DNA of 19,977 bases, from contig CAZQVV010000046.1 of the NCBI GenBank assembly GCA_964596835.1, positions 1 through 19,977 of the forward strand. Reading direction: 5' to 3'. The notes under the pieces were generated by a model that was not told where the DNA came from, did no database searches, and was given only the letters and a program-made list of their open reading frames with translations. A program made the position numbers and the translations under genes. The stretch comes from JAADGZ01 sp964596835 (GTDB lineage Bacteria > Pseudomonadota > Gammaproteobacteria > UBA6429 > Thiohalophilaceae). This document shows, one piece after another, positions 15,251-19,977 of this stretch. How positions within the stretch are numbered: position 1 is the first letter of the stretch; each line of letters opens with the position of its first letter.

Positions 15251-15718
15251 TTACTTATGGTAAGGATGGTTTTTTAAAATACTGCTGGCGCGATACAACT
15301 GTTCGGCGATAACAATACGCACCAGCGGATGCGGTAAGGTTAAGGGCGACAGTGACCAAGCGGGGTGACCGCGTTTGCGACATTCCGCTGACAGGCCTTC
15401 CGGCCCTCCGACTAACAATGCAATATCCTGACCAGACTGCATCCAGCCTGATAACTGTTGCGCCAGCTGTTCGGTTGACCAGGCCTTGCCCAGCACGTCC
15501 ATCGCAATAACCCGGGAGTTTTTAGGAATGGCGGCCAGCATGCGCTGACCTTCCTGTTCGGTCAGGCGCGCAATATCCATATTCTTGCCGCGCTTGCTCG
15601 CAGTAATCTGATGCAGGCTTAAACGGCATTCAGGCGGCATGCGCCGGGCATATTCAGCATAACCCTGTTCCACCCAGTCCGACATGCGCGTGCCCGTTGC
15701 AATAAGATGGATCTGCAT
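15251..15718 (-). CDS. rlmH: RlmH, 23S rRNA pseudouridine-1915 N3-methyltransferase
   Basis: The 155-aa product equals the E. coli length. It is a minimal SPOUT methyltransferase: MQIHLIATGTRMSDWVEQGYAEYARRMP at the N-terminus, LLVGGPEGLS as part of the SAM-binding knot, and the conserved C-terminal HPLVRIVIAEQLYRASSILKNHPYHK. It methylates pseudouridine 1915 in helix 69 of 23S rRNA on assembled 70S ribosomes, using SAM. The ATG lies 9 bp after the rsfS stop, so the two are co-transcribed; this rsfS-rlmH pair is widely conserved. The stop is 11 bp from a repeat element. Confidence 0.97.
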   Translation of the reverse strand: MQIHLIATGTRMSDWVEQGYAEYARRMPPECRLSLHQITASKRGKNMDIARLTEQEGQRMLAAIPKNSRVIAMDVLGKAWSTEQLAQQLSGWMQSGQDIALLVGGPEGLSAECRKRGHPAWSLSPLTLPHPLVRIVIAEQLYRASSILKNHPYHK

Positions 15719-15727
15719 GGAAATGAA

Positions 15728-16078
15728 TCAGCTACCGTCGGCAGCCGCCGGGCTGTCTTCACCCCAGAGTTTTTCCAGGTTATAGAAATCACGAATCGAC
15801 GGCTGCATGATATGTACGATGATATCGCCCAGATCGACCAGCGCCCATTCGCCATATTCCTCGCCTTCGGCGCCCAGTGGCGGATGGCCATTTTTCTTCA
15901 CTGCCATGATCACGCTATTGGCAATCGCTCTGACCTGACGTGAAGTATTGCCGCTGACGATGATCATCAGATCGGTAACGCTGGTCTTGCCCTTGACATC
16001 CAGCACACTCAAATCAAGACCCTTGACGTCTTCGATCGCCTCGATCACGACTTCTTTCAGTTCTTCAATTTCTAACAT
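15728..16078 (-). CDS. rsfS: RsfS, ribosomal silencing factor
   Basis: The 116-aa product is the RsfS/YbeB/DUF143 family. Motifs are DVKGKTSVTDLMIIVSGNTSRQVRAIANSV and GEEYGEWALVDLGDIIVHIMQPSIRDFYNLEKLW. RsfS binds uL14 (L14) of the large subunit and blocks subunit joining when nutrients are scarce. Its ATG overlaps the end of nadD by 7 bp (the nadD stop TAG lies within the first codons), indicating translational coupling. rlmH follows after 9 bp. The short C-terminal tail SPAAADGS is ordinary variation. Confidence 0.97.
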   Translation of the reverse strand: MLEIEELKEVVIEAIEDVKGLDLSVLDVKGKTSVTDLMIIVSGNTSRQVRAIANSVIMAVKKNGHPPLGAEGEEYGEWALVDLGDIIVHIMQPSIRDFYNLEKLWGEDSPAAADGS

Positions 16079-16713
16079 GGCGGTTGGTAAAATTTTTCCT
16101 GTTTGATAAGTTCATAAACATTGTCAGGCAGCAAATAACGCGCATCCTTGCCCGCAGCTACCAGTTCGCGGATTCGGGTCGAGGAAATATCCAGCTGGGT
16201 CACGGGCAAAAAGACGATCCCTCCCGCCGGGTGCTGCGTCAGGCCCTCGGTCGGCATCTGTCGCAATGCAACCAGCTGAGCCAGCGCAGATCGTGATTCG
16301 ATTTCACCTTTGCGCCAGCCCGGCCGATGAGTCACTAGCAAATGCGCCAGTTCGGGAATCGCCTGCCACTGATGCCAACTCTCCAGTCCGAGAAAAGCGT
16401 CGAAACCGATAATCAGGCACAGGGACCGCTGACCATACTCCGCGCGCAACTCACCCAGCGTATCCACCATAAACGACGGCCCCTTGCGCTGAAGCTCCCG
16501 TTCATCAATTCGGAAGGCCGACTGATCTGCCAGCGCCAGCCGCAACATGGCCAGCCGCTGCTGCTGGTTGGCATATGGCGCTTCCCGATGCGGCGGTTCA
16601 CCACAGGGAATAAAACAAATTTCCGAAAACGGCAATGCCTGGTATACGTCTAGCGCCGGGCGTAAGTGGCCATAGTGAACAGGATCGAACGTACCGCCGT
16701 AGATGCCGATCAC
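16072..16713 (-). CDS. nadD: Nicotinate-nucleotide adenylyltransferase NadD
   Basis: NadD transfers AMP from ATP to nicotinate mononucleotide in NAD synthesis. From a GTG at 16713 the product is 213 aa, the usual length, and begins IGIYGGTFDPVHYGHLRPAL with the nucleotidyltransferase HxGH site. Other motifs are IPCGEPPHRE, a GFDAF near mid-protein and the ISSTRIRELVAAG signature near the C-terminus. The frame stays open to a GTG at 16797, adding 28 residues (WQGKEKGTSGFSW...), but those codons lie in repeat-like DNA and precede the conserved beta strand, so I reject them. No Shine-Dalgarno precedes 16713; the bases there belong to the repeat. An insertion may have replaced the native leader, so the true start is the least certain in the core block. 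It overlaps rsfS by 7 bp. Confidence 0.93.
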   Translation of the reverse strand: MIGIYGGTFDPVHYGHLRPALDVYQALPFSEICFIPCGEPPHREAPYANQQQRLAMLRLALADQSAFRIDERELQRKGPSFMVDTLGELRAEYGQRSLCLIIGFDAFLGLESWHQWQAIPELAHLLVTHRPGWRKGEIESRSALAQLVALRQMPTEGLTQHPAGGIVFLPVTQLDISSTRIRELVAAGKDARYLLPDNVYELIKQEKFYQPPC

Positions 16714-16718
16714 GGTAC

Positions 16719-16880
16719 GTAGCGAGTGGCTAGTAGCGAGTGGCCAGGAAAAACCGCTCGTACCTTTTTCTTTTCCCTGCCACTCATTCCCGATCACCCA
16801 ACTTTATTCTGCAGGACAAAAACAAAAGACAATAACTTCGCACATTCTGATTTTCCCAACTACTAGCCACTCGCTACTAG
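16719..16880. repeat. CTAGTAGCGAGTGGC-family inverted-repeat element
   Basis: CTAGTAGCGAGTGGC (16730-16744) has an exact 15-nt inverted copy at 16866-16880. On the left there is a second, overlapping tandem copy (GTAGCGAGTGGC from 16719). The right side from TTTTCCCA (16853) matches 5994-6021 beside darP. The right end contains the proA TAG stop and the left end abuts the nadD start. The 120 bp between arms hold no supported gene. Confidence 0.82.
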
Positions 16881-18160
16881 ACCCTGATATTACCATCACC
16901 GATAACAATATACTTCTGCGAGGTCAGGCCTTCCAGTCCGACCGGGCCACGCACATGGATCTTGTCGGTACTAATGCCGATTTCCGCACCCAGGCCGTAT
17001 TCGAAACCGTCAGCAAAACGGGTGGAGGCGTTGATCATCACCGAACTGGCATCCACCTGTGTCATAAAGGTGCGCGCCCGGCCGATCTCTTCGGTCATAA
17101 TGGATTCGGTATGCCCGGAGCCGTGCTGGTGAATATGTTCAATCGCGGCCGCCAGATCCGCCACCACGCGTATCGACAGGATCGGTGCCAGATATTCGGT
17201 GTCCCAGTCTTCCTCGGTCGCCGCCCTAATATCACCAAGGATCTTCTGCGTCGCAGCACAGCCGCGCAGTTCCACGCCTTCTTTCTGATATTGTGCCGCC
17301 AGCCTCGGCAATACTTCGGCGGCCACGGCCTCATGCACCAGCAGGGTTTCCATCGCGTTGCAGACCCCGTAACGATGAGTTTTGGCATTGAAGGCGACCG
17401 CAATCGCCTTGTCGATATCCGCCCGATCATCGATATAAACATGACAGATACCGTGCAGGTGCTTGATCACCGGCACCCGCGCATCCGCGCTAATGCGTTC
17501 GATCAGCCCCTTACCTCCGCGCGGCACGATCACGTCCACAAATTCCGACAGGGTGATAAGTTCTCCCACCGCCGCCCGATCAGTCATATCCAGCACCTGC
17601 ACGACATCAGCAGGCAGGCCGACTTTTTTCAACCCCTGATGAATACACCGGGCAATCGCCTGGTTGGAATGCAGCGCTTCAGAACCGCCGCGTAAAATAG
17701 CCGCATTGCCGGACTTCAGACACAGAGCCGCAGCATCCGCCGTCACATTGGGGCGGGATTCGTAGATAATGCCGATGACCCCCAGCGGTACACGCATTTT
17801 ACCCACCTGAATGCCCGATGGCCGATACTTGAGATCGCTGATCTCGCCAACCGGATCCGGCAGAGCAGCAATCTGGCGCAGGCCTTCGGCCATGCCCTCG
17901 ATACGTTCTTTATTGAGTTCTAACCGATCCAGCAGCGCCGCATCCAGACCTTTTTCGCGCCCAGCGTCCATATCCTGAGTATTGGCTTCGATCAGAGTGG
18001 TCGATTGCGCTTCCAGCTGGGCGGCCATGGCCAGCAGGGCGTCATTCTTGACGCCGGTCGTGGCCGTCACCAGCACCCGTGAAGCGGCTCGCGCCTGGCG
18101 GCCAATATCAGCCATGTAGTCTTTAATATTCACATCGGTCCCTGTTTTTTGATCATTCAT
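16877..18160 (-). CDS. proA: Gamma-glutamyl phosphate reductase ProA
   Basis: The 427-aa product catalyses NADPH-dependent reduction of gamma-glutamyl phosphate to glutamate semialdehyde, the second step of proline synthesis. Recognisable blocks are RVPLGVIGIIYESRPNVT (residues 123-140), LKSGNAAILRGGSEA, VDVIVPRGGKGLI and the active-site cysteine in RYGVCNAMETLLV (Cys267), ending with GLEGLTSQKYIVIGDGNIRV. The region from residue 11 (NIKDYMADIGRQARAASRV) aligns with typical ProA starts, so the ATG at 18160 gives about ten extra residues; an internal ATG at residue 16 is possible. No Shine-Dalgarno is visible, and an interspersed repeat starts within about 15 bp upstream. The stop codon lies inside another repeat. 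proA between holA and nadD is common in non-enteric gammaproteobacteria; proB is not in this window. Confidence 0.97.
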   Translation of the reverse strand: MNDQKTGTDVNIKDYMADIGRQARAASRVLVTATTGVKNDALLAMAAQLEAQSTTLIEANTQDMDAGREKGLDAALLDRLELNKERIEGMAEGLRQIAALPDPVGEISDLKYRPSGIQVGKMRVPLGVIGIIYESRPNVTADAAALCLKSGNAAILRGGSEALHSNQAIARCIHQGLKKVGLPADVVQVLDMTDRAAVGELITLSEFVDVIVPRGGKGLIERISADARVPVIKHLHGICHVYIDDRADIDKAIAVAFNAKTHRYGVCNAMETLLVHEAVAAEVLPRLAAQYQKEGVELRGCAATQKILGDIRAATEEDWDTEYLAPILSIRVVADLAAAIEHIHQHGSGHTESIMTEEIGRARTFMTQVDASSVMINASTRFADGFEYGLGAEIGISTDKIHVRGPVGLEGLTSQKYIVIGDGNIRV

Positions 18161-18174
18161 TATTTAACGCGGAG

Positions 18175-18249
18175 AACGCAGAGGCGCAAAGAAAGAAAAT
18201 GATTAATCATCGAAATGATATAATCGCTGCGTCTTAGCGCCTTTGCGTT
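18175..18249. repeat. Inverted-repeat element (ACGCAAAGGCGC family)
   Basis: AACGCAGAGGCGCAAAG (18175-18191) is inverted at 18233-18249 with 15 of 17 matches and a 41-bp AT-rich spacer. The words GGCGC and CTTTGCG belong to a repeat seen between genes in many bacteria. It fills most of the 121-bp gap between holA and proA, where it could attenuate transcription or simply be tolerated. Confidence 0.8.
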
Positions 18250-18281
18250 TAATACAAAGCTTCAGAGATGAACGCTATCCA

Positions 18282-19313
18282 TCAAGCCCGTTTGCGCGGC
18301 AACAAATTCACCCCGGCGATTTTCAACCCTAATTGTACCAGCTCATCCCAGGGCGCGCCTGCCGCCCGGCCTTTTATCACCCGTTCTACGGCGGCGGCCT
18401 GATACAGCAGGCTCTGCCAGCGGCGCAGGGAATGGCGGCGTAACCCGGCCGAGACAGGGGCTTTGCGCTTGTCCCAAACTCGATACTGTGCCAGTACCTG
18501 TTCCAGGCGGTTTCCCTGAGCAAGCTGCCAGGCCATCCCCGCCATGCTGCGGATCTCCCGCGTTAACGCCCATAGCACTAGCACTGGCTCCAGGCCCTCC
18601 GCTCGCAGGCCGCTGAAAATGCGCACCAATCTGGGCGCATCGCCCAACAGGGCCGCATCCACCAGGGCGAAGACGTCAAAACGGGCGCTGTCGGACACCG
18701 CCGCCGAAACCTGTTCGACATCGACCTTGCCCTCACCACAGAGCAAGCGCAGTTTTTCCAGCTCCTGATCCGCCGCCAGCAGGTTACCTTCCAGCCGCTC
18801 CGCCAGCATTTGTACTGCGGCCTGATCAGGCTGCATACCACGAGCCTGCATGCGCGTTCTTATCCAGTCCGGCATCTGCGCAGCCTCCACCGGCCAGATC
18901 TGGATCACCGCCCCCGTCTTGTCCAGCGCCTTGAACCATTTGCTTTGCTGCTGTTTTTTGTCCAGCTTGCCCATGCTGATCAGCAACAGGGTCTCACTAT
19001 TGTCCGCTCCAGCCCAAGCGGCTAGAGCCTTACCCCCCTCCAGACCGGGGGACTTGCCACTGGGCAGACGCAAATCCATCAGTTTCTTTTCGGCGAACAG
19101 GGACAGGTTGCTGGCGGAGGCCTGCAACCTGTCCCAGTCAAAATTTCCATCCACATAAAACTGCTCGCGCTCACCATAGCCCTGCGCGAGTGCCGTCTCT
19201 CGAATCTGCCGCGTGGCCATGTCGGTCTGGAACGGCTCGTCACCACTCACCAGATAAATCGGCGCCAGGTCCCGCTCCAGGTGCTGGGCCAGTTGTCCGG
19301 ATCGTAATCTCAT
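18282..19313 (-). CDS. holA: DNA polymerase III delta subunit
   Basis: From the ATG at 19313 the product is 343 aa, the same as E. coli HolA. Delta opens the beta sliding clamp within the clamp-loader complex. Visible features are the conserved start MRLRSGQLAQHLERDLAPIYLVSGDEPF, then SLFAEKKLMDLRLPSGK with the family-typical SLF and a central EGNLLAADQELEKLRLL. FDVFALVDAALLGDAPRLVRIFSGL and LWALTREIRSM follow in the collar region. The frame remains open upstream to 19595, but that extension is the antisense-like out-of-frame reading of lptE and is Arg-rich. The ATG is 10 bp after the lptE stop, as expected for the conserved lptE-holA pair. No strong ribosome binding site is seen. Confidence 0.96.
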   Translation of the reverse strand: MRLRSGQLAQHLERDLAPIYLVSGDEPFQTDMATRQIRETALAQGYGEREQFYVDGNFDWDRLQASASNLSLFAEKKLMDLRLPSGKSPGLEGGKALAAWAGADNSETLLLISMGKLDKKQQQSKWFKALDKTGAVIQIWPVEAAQMPDWIRTRMQARGMQPDQAAVQMLAERLEGNLLAADQELEKLRLLCGEGKVDVEQVSAAVSDSARFDVFALVDAALLGDAPRLVRIFSGLRAEGLEPVLVLWALTREIRSMAGMAWQLAQGNRLEQVLAQYRVWDKRKAPVSAGLRRHSLRRWQSLLYQAAAVERVIKGRAAGAPWDELVQLGLKIAGVNLLPRKRA

Positions 19314-19323
19314 GCCCGGGCTT

Positions 19324-19938
19324 TCATGGTGCAGGGTGTTCTGGTGGCCGGGCTGGACGTGAGTCGGACACGGACCCCGCCTGAGACGCAGATGCAGCGG
19401 TTCCCTTCTGCGCTCTGGCCCGTTGGCGCATACCTGCGCTGATCTGGCGCAGCATCTGGTTAACTGCCGAACGCGCCATCTCCCGCTTAATTCGGTGCGC
19501 CTCTTCCTCCACGGAAAGAATATTATTAGGATCATAACGATAGGTGCGCAACAGGCTAATCTCCCGTGGCACCAGCAGCGCCCGACCCCGGCCATCCTCC
19601 AACCGGTAAGACAATACGTACTTCAGCTCATATTCATTAGGCTGACCGGCCGCATTGACCGAGGCGATACGGCGGCTGGTTTTATCCCTGAGAATACGCA
19701 GAACCGCGCCCGATTCCTCCCGCTTTTCCAGCACATTCACCTGAGAACCGATCAGCTTCTGACGCAGAATCTCACGCATCTGGCTATTCGGCAGACCGCC
19801 TTCAATATAGATGCTCTTTAGTTCTGGCGGCATTTCAACCAAACCGCGCAGATGGAAACCGCAGGACTGCACAAGTAGCGAAGCCCCCACAACAATGACC
19901 AGAAAAATAAAAGATGAGCTAGTAAATTTATTTGGCAT
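19324..19938 (-). CDS. lptE: LptE, LPS-assembly lipoprotein
   Basis: The 204-aa product is the outer-membrane lipoprotein LptE (RlpB), which plugs and assembles the LptD barrel for LPS insertion. The N-terminus is a lipoprotein signal (hydrophobic FIFLVIVVGASLLVQS) ending at the acylated cysteine of CGFHLRG, the family hallmark sequence. MPPELKSIYIEGG, EYELKYVLSYRLEDGRG and ISLLRTYRYDPNNILSVEEEAHRIKREM are typical. The last ~35 residues (AQKGTAASASQAGSVSDSRPARPPEHPAP) are low-complexity Ala/Ser/Pro and may be disordered. leuS normally lies directly upstream, but only 39 bp remain before the window edge and no leuS C-terminus is visible there. No clear Shine-Dalgarno precedes the ATG. Confidence 0.96.
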   Translation of the reverse strand: MPNKFTSSSFIFLVIVVGASLLVQSCGFHLRGLVEMPPELKSIYIEGGLPNSQMREILRQKLIGSQVNVLEKREESGAVLRILRDKTSRRIASVNAAGQPNEYELKYVLSYRLEDGRGRALLVPREISLLRTYRYDPNNILSVEEEAHRIKREMARSAVNQMLRQISAGMRQRARAQKGTAASASQAGSVSDSRPARPPEHPAP

Positions 19939-19977
19939 AGTATTTTTAAGTGAACTCTGATTAATTCCGCCGTTCGT

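Noticed and set aside
16703..17695. Plus-strand 330-aa open frame
   Set aside because: It is antisense to proA and to the repeat between proA and nadD; no family motif.
19314..19595. 94-residue upstream extension of the holA frame
   Set aside because: It overlaps lptE out of frame, is Arg/Cys-rich and precedes the conserved MRLRSGQL start that gives the family length of 343 aa.
19970..19977. CCGTTCGT at the right edge, possibly the start of another CCGTTCGT-CCTGAGC repeat
   Set aside because: Only eight bases are visible, which is too short to call.

Overview
The window is chromosomal DNA of a non-enteric gammaproteobacterium. The gene set is typical of that class: lptE, holA, proA, nadD, rsfS, rlmH, maf, rng, yhdP, nit, tldD, darP and pmbA. 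The order resembles that of Chromatiales/Thiotrichales/Methylococcales-type genomes more than that of E. coli, but the genus cannot be read from the sequence. There is no prophage, CRISPR array, transposase, rRNA or tRNA.

Layout. Positions 1-3705 look like an accessory region: a possible AbrB-like antitoxin start cut by the left edge, an Old Yellow Enzyme family ene-reductase (+), a lone HemN/HemW-like radical SAM enzyme (-), and a SixA phosphohistidine phosphatase (+). From 3772 the content is core. pmbA (-) and darP (+) are divergent. darP converges on a long minus-strand series that enters at the right edge and reads leftward: lptE, holA, proA, nadD, rsfS, rlmH, maf, rng, yhdP, a small exported protein, nit, tldD. 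Genes in this series overlap (nadD/rsfS, exported protein/nit, nit/tldD), are spaced by about 10 bp, or are separated by repeat elements.

Functions. The right half covers the cell envelope (LptE for LPS export; YhdP for phospholipid transport to the outer membrane), replication (HolA), NAD and proline synthesis (NadD, ProA), ribosome silencing and 23S rRNA methylation (RsfS, RlmH), nucleotide-pool housecleaning (Maf) and RNA processing (RNase G). TldD and PmbA are the two subunits of one peptidase, here separated only by the oppositely oriented darP, a 50S assembly factor.

The most unusual content is between the genes. At least six intergenic regions carry small paired inverted-repeat elements of several unrelated sequence families. 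Several share one plan: two arms of about 15-30 nt in inverted orientation, 40-120 bp apart, with some arms also able to fold alone. They press against gene ends. One family supplies or overlaps the stop codons of darP and proA. Others lie just upstream of nadD, proA and the small exported gene and create false N-terminal extensions there. I did not find a clearly new multi-gene system. The repeats, the unassigned radical SAM enzyme, the small exported protein and a long hairpin upstream of sixA deserve follow-up.
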